DNA of 64,000 bases from Rhea pennata (lineage: Eukaryota > Chordata > Aves > Rheiformes > Rheidae). Each line of letters begins with the position of its first letter. The stretch's first letter is position 1. The notes beneath the pieces were generated by a model that worked only from the letters and a program-made list of their open reading frames with translations, ran no database searches and was not told the DNA's origin. This document shows positions 1 through 45,720 of this stretch, one piece after another. The stretch spans positions 35,998,731-36,062,730 of the forward strand of contig NC_084669.1 of assembly GCF_028389875.1 (NCBI RefSeq), given 5' to 3'. Position numbers and translations under genes: made by a program.

Positions 1-23212
<23,212 letters not shown>

Positions 23213-24835
23213 ACGCCTCCGTCCCGGCCCCGATTCTGTCTTGTGAGCACTTTCTCATAGAGCGGCTACTGCCTAGTCCGAACTGGCCAAAACCCAGAAC
23301 TCGCTGCTTTATCGGGGGGAAAAGAATAAAAATAAAAACACAATTAATGGCATAAATAGGATGCAAGGTAGAACGTGTGCTGTTAATAATATCTCCTGTT
23401 TCCGGACCCCAATCTGCATGTTTCTTATTCACCTTGTTGGTACCTTCCCCACCTGTAGGTCCTTGAAAATCAGTCTATACTTTCTGCAACTGTCAAAAAC
23501 CAGTTGTTGTCCGAGATGAGATTGCCCCCGGGTGACGTGCGTGGAGAGCTGCCCTCGCCCCACGCGCGACGTGCCCTTCCCGGCGTCCCCGCGGAGCGCG
23601 GGGCCTTGCGCCTTCGGAGACGGCGGAGCGGCACCTCCCTCCTTTAGATTTAGGGGCGGCTGCGGCCGCGCCGCGGTGCGTCGGCGCCGCGCGCCCGGCT
23701 CTGCGCGCGGGACTCGGCGACGCTGCTCGCTCGCTCGCCGCCTCGATCCCTGGTCTCCGTCGCGGTAAAAGTAAACGCCTTTGTCCCACAGATCTGGTTC
23801 CACTGGTGCTTCCCGCTGCTTCTGTGAACGGTGTCGTGTTACCGAGCAAAACCTGTAACGTTTCGGCTAAAAATCCCTGAGGAGCAAAACACAGCGAGGT
23901 TGGTGGCTGGGGTAATCCAAATCGCCAGGCACGGGAGATCGGGCGACTCACGGTCCCGAGGCGGGCTGCGCTGGACTCCTCTCCGCAGCGGTTCTCACGG
24001 AGGAAAAAAAACAACCAAACCCCCCATTTTCCGTCTCTTGTGGCTAGCGTAGACAGGGGCGCTGCAGCCGCCCGCGGCGAAGCGGTGTCACGTGGCCGTG
24101 CCCTTCCTTCTCGCGCCTTAACTGGGTATCTGCTTCCACTCAGAGCTTTAACCTTTAGTACTGTTCAGCAGCCACTCAAAACGCGACAGCTAAAGCTAAG
24201 GAGGAATTGGAGGCTTTGATTTTTTTTTTCATTTTGGCTTTGAGGACCCAAGTGCATAAACCTGCCAAACCGCAAAACCAGAATCAGACCCAGCTTGTTC
24301 CAAAAGCTAAAGCGACCGCAAAGATTACACGCACTTGGTGTACCGTGTCCTCCGTCGAGTCGCTGCCCTTGTTGTGTTCACCTAGCAGTTACTTCTTAAA
24401 AGTAGGTTAGGAAGGCAGAGTTAAACGACACTGGCAAGTCACAGCACTGTCTTTCTGCAAAGAGGGAGACCCCCACGATAGCGTTTAATTCCCCTTCCTC
24501 TACCACCACGAGAATTTGAGATCTCTGCATGGTTTTCCCTCCTCTCTTTTCCTGCAGAAAGTAGGCAGAAATTTGCAGGCTGCTCCTGCTTACGTTCTCT
24601 TTGCGCCCCCTAAGATTTGGATTGCCCTGCCTCTTGGTAACACTTCGGTATGCGTTACGGTGCACTGTGCGTGAGTGTCGTAAAGTAACACGTGAGTCAC
24701 AACCAGTCCTTGCAGCTTTAAGTGTGTGTCTACCTGAAAAATTGCATGCCTAACTGGTTTTGCAAAGGTAGAGAGTCTTTTTACTTTGCACACTAGTAGC
24801 TACGATACTAGTGTTACGTGGTATTTGTGGAAAAT

Positions 24836-24841
24836 ATTAAA
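24836..24841 (+). terminator. HK1: candidate HK1 poly(A) signal ATTAAA
   Basis: ATTAAA followed within about 25 nt by a T-run and GATGTGTGTTAACTGGTG, a GT-rich downstream element. It would give a 3' UTR of about 1.6 kb. Confidence 0.4.
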
Positions 24842-25665
24842 CGTTTTTTTTGATGTGTGTTAACTGGTGTTCAGTGGTTCTTTCCAGAAGAGATGCTGTT
24901 GGCCGGCGGCTTAGCGCTCTGGGAAATACCTATTGTGCAGGGAGAGCTGCGGGCTAATCCCGGCGGCGCCGGCGTTTCGTGCGCCTGCGTTTGCCCCTGC
25001 GCGGTCGGAGCCCCGTTGCAGTGGGGGGTCTCCCCCCAGTGTCCCCCCCCCCCAACACCTTGTGTTCCCCAGCGGCTGCCTGGGGTTCGGCGGGGGCGCG
25101 GAGCTGACGGGCCCCGAACCCGGAGGGCGAGCGAGAAGGGAAAACCAAGCCTGCTCCCCGTGCGACGGCGAATATCGGAGGCGCGGCCGTGGGTGGATTT
25201 GGTTATTGGATCCGGCTCGTATCAACAAGCGGGGAGTCCCCGCGCGCGTGCAAGAGCGTGACTTTTCCTACCGCGGGCTGCAGGAGCGGTGCTCGGCAAG
25301 GAGCGGCGGCCCTTTCCGGGGGGGCCCTGGGGGCTCTCCGTTTTCGAGCTCGCTTTTACCCCAGGAAACTGCTACGAGCTGCGGCCGTGTCTGAGGAAAG
25401 GTCCCCGATGTTGTGTTACCCAAGCAACGACCGAGATGTCTCCCATAAAGCTTCAAGGCTTGCTGAATAAAATCGTAGCCGGCTTAACTGTTAAGCTGCG
25501 GAAGTTGCTTTAACGTGAACTCGAAAATCTTATCCTTCCTGGGGAAGCGACCGTCTGCGTGCCACTGCTGTGCTGTCACCTGCGCCTTGCTCCTCTGGGA
25601 CCCTCTCCGAAGCCTTTTGAATGGGTTTTAAAAGGAGCAGGCTTTGTGGGTGTTTTTTTCTTTTT

Positions 25666-25671
25666 TTTATT
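25666..25671 (-). terminator. TACR2: candidate TACR2 poly(A) signal
   Basis: TTTATT on the + strand reads AATAAA on the - strand, about 1.0 kb after the TACR2 stop. A second - strand AATAAA lies at 25905-25910, about 0.8 kb after the stop. Confidence 0.35.
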
Positions 25672-25698
25672 CCCCTTAAAAAAAAATTAGAAGGCAAA

Positions 25699-25704
25699 AA
25701 TAAA
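25699..25704 (+). terminator. HK1: candidate distal HK1 poly(A) signal
   Basis: AATAAA followed by GTGTTTCC and a TGTTCTGTGC/T-rich stretch. It lies 28 bp from an AATAAA on the opposite strand that could serve TACR2. Confidence 0.35.
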
Positions 25705-25749
25705 GTGTTTCCGAACCTCTGAGCCCTGTTCTGTGCTTTTTTGCTTGTT

Positions 25750-26694
25750 CCTTTGAGAGTCCTGAAATGTTTTTCCCTTAATGAACTGCAAGGGCTCTGC
25801 TTAGAGCACCAGTAGCCGCGTGGAGGAGAGATTTATCACCGCCCTGGAGGCTTTTAACTGCAGCGCGGTATTTAATCACGTCCATATTTATATTAAGGAC
25901 TGTATTTATTTCGGCTGGAACACGGCGTTCTTGCCACGTATTCCGTATAGGACAAGGAACAGCGTAGGCCGCCTGGCAGCGTCTCGGGGGGGGGGGCCCG
26001 GAGCACTGCCGTCCCCGGCGAGGAGCGGGCTGCCCGGGCAGCGGCGTGCCGGCGGGGGCCCCCCGCGCGCGCGGCCCTTTCCCGCTGGCCGGATGAATTC
26101 CTCGGGTCTCCGAGAGCAGGACGCGGTCGTTGTCCGGGGCCGGCAGGAGGAGGGGGATACTGGTAAGTGGAGAAAGAACAAGCGTCTGCCGAGCCCTGCT
26201 CTCCAGCAGGCCTGGGAAAACCACGTCCCGAGCGCTCCCTCGGGTCGAGTCACCGATCTCCGCCCCGAGCGTCCCGCGCAAGTCAAACCTGGCAGCAACC
26301 TGTAAGGAGCGCGGAGGGGGCTACTTGCGACGCGCGGGAACGCCGAGCGGCTCCCGCCACGCGAGTCCGCCCGGGAAGGCGCCGGCGAGGGCAGCGCGCT
26401 GCTTCTCACGCCGCCGTTAAAACCCGCGTTTCGTTGCATATAACGTTTGTGTTTCAGCTTCGGTGCGCCCCGGCGCCGCTGCAGGAAGGGCTGAGCTTGC
26501 GTCCGTGGCTGGGGGATGTTTGGGACTACGTTATCCTCCTTGCAACGCTGCTGGTATTTGCATAAAAGTCCCGTAGAAAAGAGCTGCTTAAAACAAAACA
26601 AAACAAAACAAAAAAACTCTGCTTCAATCTTTGAAAAATCTACTTAGAGCCCAAACCTTGAGGGGAAAATCAGTGTTAGCTGAGCGAGGGGAAA
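25750..26694 (-). other. TACR2: TACR2 3' flank / probable 3' UTR
   Basis: Noncoding sequence below the TACR2 stop on the - strand. It includes a GC-rich block (25980-26100), an AAAAC repeat (26592-26612) and the - strand AATAAA at 25905-25910. The open frames seen are GC-rich shadows with no recognised domain. Confidence 0.5.
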
Positions 26695-26857
26695 TTAAGT
26701 CTTCTCGTTGAATTGCATTTCCATGTTGAAGCTTGATGTTTTTGACTTTCTGTAGGTCGTCTGGTAACGGGATGGGGACGTAAGTCTAAGCTTGTCTTTC
26801 TCGGTTGCTTTTACGCACGGACACCACCGGAAGGCTAACCTGAAGCCAGAACGAAAC
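26695..26857 (-). CDS. TACR2: TACR2 exon 5 (stop)
   Basis: 163 bp, residues 318-371 and TAA. Helix 8 and WCPC are followed by a Ser/Thr/Lys-rich tail ending NEKT, about 27 residues shorter than human. Confidence 0.95.
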
Positions 26858-29800
26858 CTGTAAGCGTAAGAGAAATAAAACGGCAGAACGATCACCCGTG
26901 CGCTGAGCGCGACCGACCGCGCGCCCTGGCTCTGCACGCCGCTCACCTTTGGTTGAGGCAGCAGTATATGATGGGGTTGTACATGGTCGAACTCATGGCC
27001 AGCAGAAAGATGGCCAGGTAAACCTGCTGGATGTACTTCTGCTGGTAGATGTCTTCCTTGAAGTTCCCCAGGATGAAGTACACGTGGTAAGGCAGCCAGC
27101 AGACGGCAAAAACGACCACGACTACCACCATCGTCTTCACAAGCTGGAAAGCCCGAGGCGGCGCGTCACTCGCGCCCTGGCCTCTGCGCGGCGGGAGCCG
27201 CGGCGCGCTTCCCCGCGGGCTGCGGCGGCTTTCCGCCCGCCGCCACGTCGGGGAGACTCGGGGCAAACATGGGAGCTGCTGATATGTTAAAAGCTCTGGC
27301 CGGGGCAGGGGGGGGAGGAGGTTTTCCCTTGCTTGCTCTGTGACGTGTGGGCTTTGCTGGATGCTGCTCTTCGCCCTCCGCGGGTTTCTGGGCAAGCTAG
27401 TCCCTCCCCAACGACGCGAACCCTTCTCCCCTGCAGGCTGGCCTGGTTTTCTCACATTTGCTGGGCGATGCCCCTTAGCCCTTGCCCAAAACGCGGCGTC
27501 ATCCTTTCTTGCCCAATCCCCCAGGATTTTGCATCAAGTGCAAGCTCCGTTTTGGAGCTGGAGCCAGAAGGTCTGGCACGCTGACGGTAATTATTTCTAA
27601 ATGTAACTTCTGACCTTTTTTTTGGCATTAACTTGATGCTCGTAGCGGGTTCGATTAACGTGGCTGCCTGGAACCGCGCTGCTCCACAGGGTGACTCCGA
27701 TAATGCTGTACGCGACGAACATCACCACCAAGGGCAGCAAGTAGATCAGCACGATCACCGCAACGTGATACCTGAAGAACACGCGCGTTTTCACAGTCAG
27801 TACACCGCTTGGAGAGCTCCTTCAGAAATCGTCTTTTGGACGCCTACGGGTTTTTCCGAGTTGTTTCCGCCACCGTAACTGTGCGCGTTTGCCATAGAGA
27901 ACAGGACTTGCCGTCGCTCTGATGGCTAGCGCTCTCGCAAGCCGGTTCTACCCGACGAAGGAGGACCTGGAGGTGTTTTCCAGGCCTGGCACAGCTTGTC
28001 ACACCGAGCAGAGGAACCTGGCTGCGTCAGGGACAGAGCAGCGAGCGTTTGCCCGCTCCGCCTGAGGAGCAGGGGCCCCTGGCCGGGTGGACGTGTGCCC
28101 GGATAAGTGGGTCTGGAAAGGCTTAGGGAGCTGGAAGCGTGCTCCTCTTTCCCCCGCAAGGCAGGAGAGGGCCGTGTGTCCCCCGTCCTGAGCCTCAGCC
28201 CGAGCACGCGCCAACGCGTGCCGCGGCTGGCTTAAACCGAGCGTGGGTGGGTTGCCCCATCCCATACCCCGCTGGCTCTGTTTTCCCCTGATTTTCCCCT
28301 TCTCTCTCTCCCAGTACAGCCTGCAGCCAACGCTTCGGAGGAGACAGGAATTTCCCAGCTGACTTCTCCGTGCACCTGCACTTTTCTCATTGCTGTCGCG
28401 CGCCCCCGAGAAGGTCTCACGTGAGCTGGTGCTTCCGCCCGACGTCGTCCGGCCAGACGACGACGCATTTGGTCGTCCCGTTGTCCGTCGTGACCTCGGC
28501 GTAGAAGCACTGCGGGAAGGCGAGCCCGAACGCCACCAGCCAGATGACGCCTACGATGGCTCCGGTGCTTCCCGCCGAGAGCCTGGGCTTGAAGGGGTGA
28601 ATTATAGCCACGTACCTGCGGGAAAGGTGCTTTTACTGCCGCGCCGACGAGCTGGGCAAAAGATACAGCAAGGGTAAAAACTCATCGAACGAAGTGGTGG
28701 GCTTCGTTATTTAAAGACTATAGATAACCAGAAGGAGCTGAGCTTTTCTAAAGAGAAGCAGCTACAAGCCTTAGGGCAGTGTGTCTTAAACTCATGCGGA
28801 CGGGTGCTTTGGTGTGGGCAGGAAGCAACCCTAAGTGCCTTCTTCGTGTGCTGCTTTGCAAGTCTTCCCCTTAATTTGACTGCTTCGTCGTTGCGTCTTT
28901 GCTCGTTTTTCCAAGCGGCTTGCCCGCGACCCCGGCCGAGCTAGAACTGGAGAGCCTCGGGAAGGGCCAGCACAGCTCTCGGTGCCCTCGCCCCTGCCGT
29001 GGGCAGCACCGTGCGCTAAAATAATACCGACAGCCGGACGTAGCGCCGCTGTGGACCACTGCAAGGTGCCCAAACGCGCTGTTCCCGCTAATTACGGCAA
29101 TCTTTGGTGCCCTGTATTATCACAACAGTGCGGACTCGCGCATCCTTTACCCTATGTATATATATTTTTTTCCTCCACTGATTTCAGCAGTGGAAAATTC
29201 GTGCCGGCCGCTTCTGGCTGCGATCGGCGCAGCGCCTGTGCTCGCGGCGCGGCCGGCTCTCGGGTTACGGCGAGCCCGCCGGGCCGCCCCGCTCTCCCCG
29301 CGCAGGAATGCGCGGCGCCGCAGCGGGCGCCTGAGCACGCGTTTCTCGTCGGGCTGGTCGCGTTCCTCGTCATCGCTGTTTTGCAAGCAAAAGAGAGCGG
29401 GAAACGCCAGCTGCCTCCCCGTTTTCAGAGCAGAAAACCTGCGCCGTCTCTCGGCCAGGCCTCTGGGGGAGAAACGTGCCTGGGAAAGGGTCCGGGCTGG
29501 CACAGGGCACGGACGCGGGGCACGGCGAGGAAGCAGGGCCTCAGCTGGCCGCCAAAATCTTAATGCCGCCTCGCGTTTCGGCAGCTTGTAGCGGGTGGTA
29601 TCGCGCCGCGCGAACGCCGGAGCTGCGGAGGCCCCTGCTCGGGGCTCTCCTGCAAGCTCTCGCCCGGGAGATGCCTCCGCCGCGGAGGCGAGGGCCGGCC
29701 TCGCGGGCTCTCGCTTCTTAGCCTCCTTCCCCGCTTCAAGAGACGTCATCTGATCGCAGTTACACGGCCGAGCCCGAGAGGACCCTGGCCCTCGTGACAC

Positions 29801-30860
29801 CTAATGACGCCGCGGGTTTCCAGGAGACGCTGCCAGCGTCTATTTTAAGGTCGAGCAAAGAACAGCTAAATATGGTTTGCGGGAAGATGCCAAGACTTCT
29901 CGCGGAGCCTTGCGCTGCGACTCGAGAGCGTTTGGCTTTCTGGGGACTTTAGCAGCGGGCCCCGAGGAACGAGGGGCGGGAGACACGGGGACGGGCTGCA
30001 GCGGAGCGGGGCCGCCCAGGCTTTCCTGTCGGCAGGCTGCACGTACAGAACAGATCGCAGCTAAACAGGGATTTGCTTTCATTTGGACAACTAATAAGTA
30101 CAGCCCTGCTCTCTCTTCTTATTCAGACTCCGCAAACCGAAGCTGGAGCAAAAGAGACTTGGCAGATCCTTGGAGAGTATTATGAAAATGCTAAATTGCC
30201 TCAGCAGTCAAACAAAACCACTGTAATTACTTTCCCCCTCCCTGGAATAAATCCTTCGTGCGGAGCAGGCAGAAGAATCTGTTCCCCGCTTCCCGCTCGG
30301 CATCCGACCCCGCAGCTCCCTTGCGGATAAGGCACCTGCCGCGGCAGGTGGGGGCCGGTGGCGCACATCACTGCAGAAAATGCACACGTGCACATATCTA
30401 TTTTACCCTACAGGAGCGTTTTTTTCCAGGCGTTACCGTTCCCAGGGACCCCTTACCTCTCTGCGGCGATGGCGGTCATGGAGTAAATGCTCACGAACAC
30501 GGCGGTAATGGGGAACCAGTTCTGAAACCTGCAGAACTCCTCGCCGAAATACCAGACGTTGTGGCTGGCGTAGATAAAATTGAAGCTGGTGTTGAAGGCC
30601 GCCATGAGCAGATCCGAAAGGGCCAAGTTCACGATGAAGTAGTTGGTGGCGGTCCTCATCCTCCTGTGCGCGAGGACGATCCAGATGACGGCGACGTTGC
30701 CGGCGACGGAGGCGGCCACGACGAGGGCGTAGGCGAGGGCCCACAGCGCGATCTGCCAGCCCGGCTGGGTGAACTGGGTCGCGGCCGCCCGGCCGCCGCC
30801 GTCCCCGAGGGAGCCCGCCCGGGAAGCGTTGCTGGCGTTTAGGAGGGAAATCGCGCTCAT
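26695..30860 (-). CDS. TACR2: Tachykinin receptor 2 (NK2R), five coding exons
   Basis: Seven-transmembrane, Gq-coupled receptor for tachykinins, chiefly neurokinin A, acting at the plasma membrane of smooth muscle and neurons. Exons of 404, 195, 157, 197 and 163 bp join to 371 codons plus stop (human about 398; the difference is mainly a shorter cytoplasmic tail). The N-terminus has two overlapping NAS sequons (Asn8, Asn11). Asn55 (helix 1), Asp83 (helix 2), the Cys110-Cys185 pair, CWLPYH (267-272, helix 6) and NPIIY (308-312, helix 7) are all present, followed by helix 8 (FRSGFRLAF) and a WCPC palmitoylation-type site. The helix 3 motif reads ERY rather than DRY. The start at 30860 was chosen because MSAIS fits the short receptor N-terminus; an in-frame ATG 24 codons upstream exists. 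Convergent with HK1, divergent from TSPAN15, as in human. Confidence 0.96.
26947..27143 (-). CDS. TACR2: TACR2 exon 4
   Basis: 197 bp, residues 253-317 plus two bases: LVKTM, helix 6 with CWLPYH, helix 7 with NPIIY. Acceptor TTTCCAG, donor GTGAGC. Confidence 0.96.
27615..27771 (-). CDS. TACR2: TACR2 exon 3
   Basis: 157 bp, residues 200-252: helix 5 ([20 protein letters not shown]) and intracellular loop 3 up to NAKKK. The donor is GTCAGA, weaker than the usual GTAAGT/GTGAGT, but the joined frame is correct. Confidence 0.93.
28421..28615 (-). CDS. TACR2: TACR2 exon 2
   Basis: 195 bp, residues 135-199 plus two bases: [16 protein letters not shown], helix 4 and extracellular loop 2 with Cys185 and an NGT sequon (Asn180). 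Length matches the tachykinin-receptor family. Confidence 0.96.
30457..30860 (-). CDS. TACR2: TACR2 exon 1
   Basis: 404 bp, residues 1-134 plus two bases of Arg135. It covers the N-terminus, helices 1-3 and the start of the ERY motif; it ends before GTAAGG on the - strand. Confidence 0.96.
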
Positions 30861-33800
30861 GTTTCGTCTCCGGCGAAAACGAAGGGGGGGAGGGAAGAGG
30901 AGCGGAGGGTTTTCCAGGTCGGGAGCAGGCAACCTCTGCCTTCAGATGATGCTTAGCGCAGAGGAAATACAAGGGCCGGGTGCCGAGCCGCGAAGCGCCC
31001 CAGCCCGAGCGGAGCCCTGCCGGCGGGGGCCGGCGATGCCCCGAGGCGCGGGGCGGCCGCGGAGCGCGAGGCGGCAGCCCGCCCGGGGCCGGGTCTCCCG
31101 CGGCGGCGGCGAGGGCACCGCGCAGGGAGGTGGAGCCTCGCGCAGGCGAAAACTAAACAACCCGTCCGACATCGAACGCAGCGCGGCAAAGCGGCGCTTC
31201 TCTCGTTGCAGAGGAGAAAACCTGCCCCCCGCGGCGGCGGCAAGGTGCTTTCGCCCTCCGCAGCTGCTTGGGGGTTTGTCAGCGTTTTCAACAGCATGTC
31301 GCATCCGCTTGCGGCGAGCGTAGCTCCACTCGCCGTATTTCGCGGGTTTGATACGATTCAATTCGTTGAAATTACGGTGTTTTGGGGGCTGGGAGGGCTG
31401 CCCGCCAGCATCGCGGCATCTGCCTAGGCCGGACCTGAGCCGGGATTTCTAACGCGGCTTCGGCGGAGAGCTGCCACCCGGCGTCGCTCCTGGCATTTCT
31501 TTGCCTGTGCTGCCCAAGCCGCTTGCGGAAAAGCGCTGGGCTGGGCACGCACGCGGGGGAGACGAGGAGGAGGAGGAGGATGAGGAGGACGTGGAGCACC
31601 TAGCGTGGTGCGCCCTGGCTCCGCTGCCTGCTCCCGGGACAAGTCTCTCTTCGCTGTCATCTTTTGAATAAACTACATACAAGCTAAACAGCACGTCAAG
31701 GCTGAGATTTCAAAGAGCACTTGGCATTGGCCCCATGCCTGCTCTGCTTGAAGCTAAAAATCTTTCAGATGCTAAAACCTGCTTGCAGATATTAAAATCA
31801 GTTTTCAGGACTCAGAAGGCTCCTGCTTCCTGATGCAAAGGAAAAGCTTGCCCTGGGCGTGTGGTGCTGGGACGGAGACTGTTTTCCGGCTCTCATAGCT
31901 CCTGGAGGTGCAGCCGCCTCTGTAAAAGAGCAGGTTTATCAGTTTAGGGCCATTTTCACCGATGGGGCCATCTGGACAGGTTCAGCTCAGTCTCTTCCCT
32001 TGCCGCACTGATTTCTGAAGGCAGCTGTCAGGTCACCCGTCACCAATCCCAGCAACTCTTCAAAGCGCCCTTCTCCGATGCGGTATTCCTAAAGAGCTGT
32101 TTGATAGAAGTAAATAGAAGAAAAAAGTAGTAGTGCTATGTGTAGTATCTCCTTCTCCTCATGATGGACTTTGTCCCAGGTAATCCCACTTGTTTCCTTA
32201 CCCAGAAATGGCAAAAAAAGATCTCTTTTTACATGGATTGCAAAGCCATTTCAAGCTCCTCTTGAAGGTCTTCCACTGACACCTCATTAAATAGCTACGA
32301 ACTTTCAACTTTCTGTATAGAGTACAGGAGGACTTTTAATCTGTTTTGCAGGTTCAGCAGTTTACTACTGTTCTTCAGATTGCCTCTGTGGCTCACTCTC
32401 CAAATTCCAAAGAGAATATGAGCAAACATCTCCAGATGTTTATCAGACACAGCGAAGATGAAGTGCTTTATTAAGCTTTGTTACAGAAAGCAAAATCTAA
32501 ACAAGCGCTTAGAAAACAAGCCACACTTTTTTGATGTTTCAATGGTAAAACAAGAACTGCTTGGATGACTTTGGTTTTGAAGGTGGTCAGGAGGGCGCCT
32601 GAGCCTCCCAGGAAGCCCCATAACCTCCCTAGGACCGTTCTGCCCAGGTAACTGGGGTGTTAAGCAGGCATTAATCGAAGCGCGGCCACCCTTGTGTCAA
32701 CATTTCATCATCCGCGTCACCGGGGACTCGCTTTCCCTTATATGCACCCACACCTTCTACGCGTTTGCTAGCTGTGCATTGAGGAGGCTGGGAGCCTGGA
32801 GGCCTGCCAGCTGCCGAGCGTGGGCTACTGGCCTTTCGCCTTGCAAACCAGAGCAATTTCTGCGAAGGCGGGCTCCACATTCCTCCCGAAAGTTGTGCTT
32901 GCCTACGTCTGGGGTGCAAAACTCCCCTCTGAAATGCGTTTAGAGATGCACTGGGGGAAAAGTGCTCTCTGCGAGCAGGCAGTTGGGTTTGGCTGGTTTG
33001 TTTGCTTGCTGTTTCTATTAAGGGCAAGATTGTCGGAGGTCAAACGTTACCATGCTGACGCACCGGCTCGAGAGCTGAGATGCAAACAGAAGATGTGGCT
33101 CTGGAAAGTCACGAAGAGTGAACTAAGCCTATTCTATGTTTTGGAAAAATAATGCAAGGTAATAGCAGAGACTTTAATTGTCGTGCACGTTGAACCTGGC
33201 TTTAGCAGGAAGAACTTTGTCCGAGTGACAGCGCTGAGAAAGGAAACGCGGAAGTTGCTCAACAGAAAGTGCCCCTGGTTCAGCCAGCAGCTCTGCCCTT
33301 TATTTCTGCTTGTGGGGCCAGGTCCCTCCCTGCGTTTAAGAGATGCTGAGCTAGTGGCTGCTCAGCTGCAGCTCTGCGCTTAGCCAGGGATGGGGCTGCG
33401 AGAGCACAGCTAAGGCGGACCCTCAGCCCCGCGCAACCGCCGTGTGCTGCTAAATGGGGACCAGTTGCATGGAAAAACCTTGTTGTTATCCCTGTTTAGA
33501 CAAAGCCTACAGAAAAGGACTATTTGACTGTTTTCACACAGTTTTGTAGCAGAGACCTGTTTCTCTTCTGAGAGGCGGATGCTCCTGTTAATCTGCTGCC
33601 CTGTCCAGCCTGCTGTGCTCCGAAATTGTACTTGCAGAAACGTCAGCATGAAAGGCAAAGCTCCAGGAAAGTCAAACCAAAGCTTTAGCTTAAATGGACA
33701 AGCAAGCAAGCAAGGAAAATATGTAAGCAGCAGGTTTGACTGATGCCCAGAAGGCGTTGCCAACGTGCGGTAGCCTTTATCCGTAAAGGGCTTGCGCTGC

Positions 33801-34198
33801 GCGCACCGTGGTTTCCAGAAGGGCCAGCAAAGGTCCGCGTCGGGGACCTTGCCTGAACGGTCGCTCACCCGTTCCTGCTTAGAGCCTTGCTCTGGCTGTG
33901 CGCGCAGAAGCAAGGGGACTCTGCAGAAGAAGGAAAAAAGAAAAGAAGCCCCCGTAAAACCCGACAGCCCCGCGAAGCCCGGGCGCGAGCTCCGTCGGCG
34001 CCTGCGTCGCGGCGCTCGGGGATGCCGGGGCGGGCGGGCCCGTGCGACGGGAGCCTTCGCCCCCCCCGGGCCAGAGGCGCGGCGCGGCGCGGGGCCCGGC
34101 GGGCGGGCGGGGGCGGCGGAAGCGGGGCGGCCCCGCGCGGCTCCGCCCCGGCGGCGGCGGCGGCGGCGGCGGGGAGCCCGGGCGGCGGCGGCGGGCGG
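30861..34198. other. TACR2/TSPAN15 head-to-head interval
   Basis: Divergent promoter interval of 3.3 kb. Both ends are CpG-rich (about 30861-31600 beside TACR2, 33950-34198 beside TSPAN15); the middle (31680-33900) has lower GC and holds no gene I can recognise. No TATA box is evident at either end. Confidence 0.6.
33950..34198 (+). promoter_or_regulatory. TSPAN15: TSPAN15 CpG-island promoter / 5' UTR
   Basis: Extremely GC-rich sequence with CGG repeats (34150-34195) directly abuts the TSPAN15 start codon, as in a TATA-less CpG-island promoter. The transcription start site cannot be placed from the sequence. Confidence 0.6.
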
Positions 34199-44758
<10,560 letters not shown>

Positions 44759-45720
44759 CCGCGGCGCGGGACGGGGCCGCCGCGGGAGAGGAGCCGGCGC
44801 CCGTCCTGCGCGGCCTCGCCGGCGTGCCGGCGCCTTTCCGGCGATCCCCCGGTGGTAGGCAGCACGGAAAACTTCTTCCCGGAAAGATCTGAAGTGCGAT
44901 TTCTAGGAAGGGCTCCCGTATCTCGGCACGCCGCGCTTCGCTGCCTGCCGATTCAGATTTTATTTTCTTACTGACTCCGAAGCAGTAGAGAGATTTCTTA
45001 ACGATGAATATTAAACGCGTGTTTAATAATTTTTTTTTTTTTATGCTGATCTCGATCGATTTACTGACAGTAACGGATGTAATGCTGAACACTTTCATTG
45101 CTCGGTCTCTTGTGCCTTCTAATAACAGGGTGAACGCCAATGTTGAATCAGTCAGGTAATGCTTTGATATGTTTTTAATGCAGTTTATTACTCTGTGGCT
45201 TCTGTGTAAGACTTACAGGATGTTTGTGTCTTGTACGTACTGTATTTTTCCTCCTGAGTAAATTAACTAGCCAATTTATTGGTTTTGGTGGGAGGTGAGT
45301 TTTATGTGTTGGAATATTTCCAAATTTGATTCTTCTCATGAAAATAAAAAATATAAGTTCTTTTAAAAAACACAAAGATTTTGTTTAAACTGTTTTTTGT
45401 GTTGTTATTTCTCAGTCAAGTGTGTCCGTCAGTTGCTGAATCAACCAGCAGAAATACCTGAATTGGGACGCTGGCTGTGGTGCTCCCTGGCCTGCCGCTT
45501 GGGACAAACTCACTAAACTTTTCTGCCTTATTTTCTTCTTTTTAGTGCACCGGAGACAATACCTGGAAGTCACTGAGTGGACTAATGTGGGTGTTTTTGT
45601 TTTTGTTTTTGGCCCGAGCATTTCTCTGCAACGTTTCCAGCCCCAGCTAGACTTGCAGGTGGCAAAAAAAAAAAAAAGTATACAGAGTTGTTATGATATT
45701 TCAAATAAATAAAAGGATGG
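44759..45720 (+). other. TSPAN15: TSPAN15 3' UTR
   Basis: Noncoding sequence after the stop, changing from GC-rich to AT-rich. Poly(A) signal candidates are ATTAAA 45010-45015, AATAAA 45343-45348 and overlapping AATAAA at 45704-45713. Confidence 0.6.
45704..45713 (+). terminator. TSPAN15: candidate TSPAN15 poly(A) signal
   Basis: Two overlapping AATAAA hexamers about 0.95 kb after the stop, followed by a G/T-rich stretch. Confidence 0.5.

Larger units (their letters stand above)
23213..25750 (+). other. HK1: HK1 3' UTR and HK1/TACR2 convergent interval
   Basis: Noncoding. Tandem AATAAA motifs occur at 23325-23336 (about 115 nt after the stop), ATTAAA at 24836-24841 followed by a GT-rich stretch, and AATAAA near 25466 and at 25699-25704. 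Mammalian HK1 has a 3' UTR of roughly a kilobase, so a distal site is plausible; transcript ends cannot be decided from sequence alone. Confidence 0.55.

Noticed and set aside
27640-27660. tRNA B-box-like GGGTTCGATT
   Set aside because: Lies inside TACR2 exon 3 with no cloverleaf around it.
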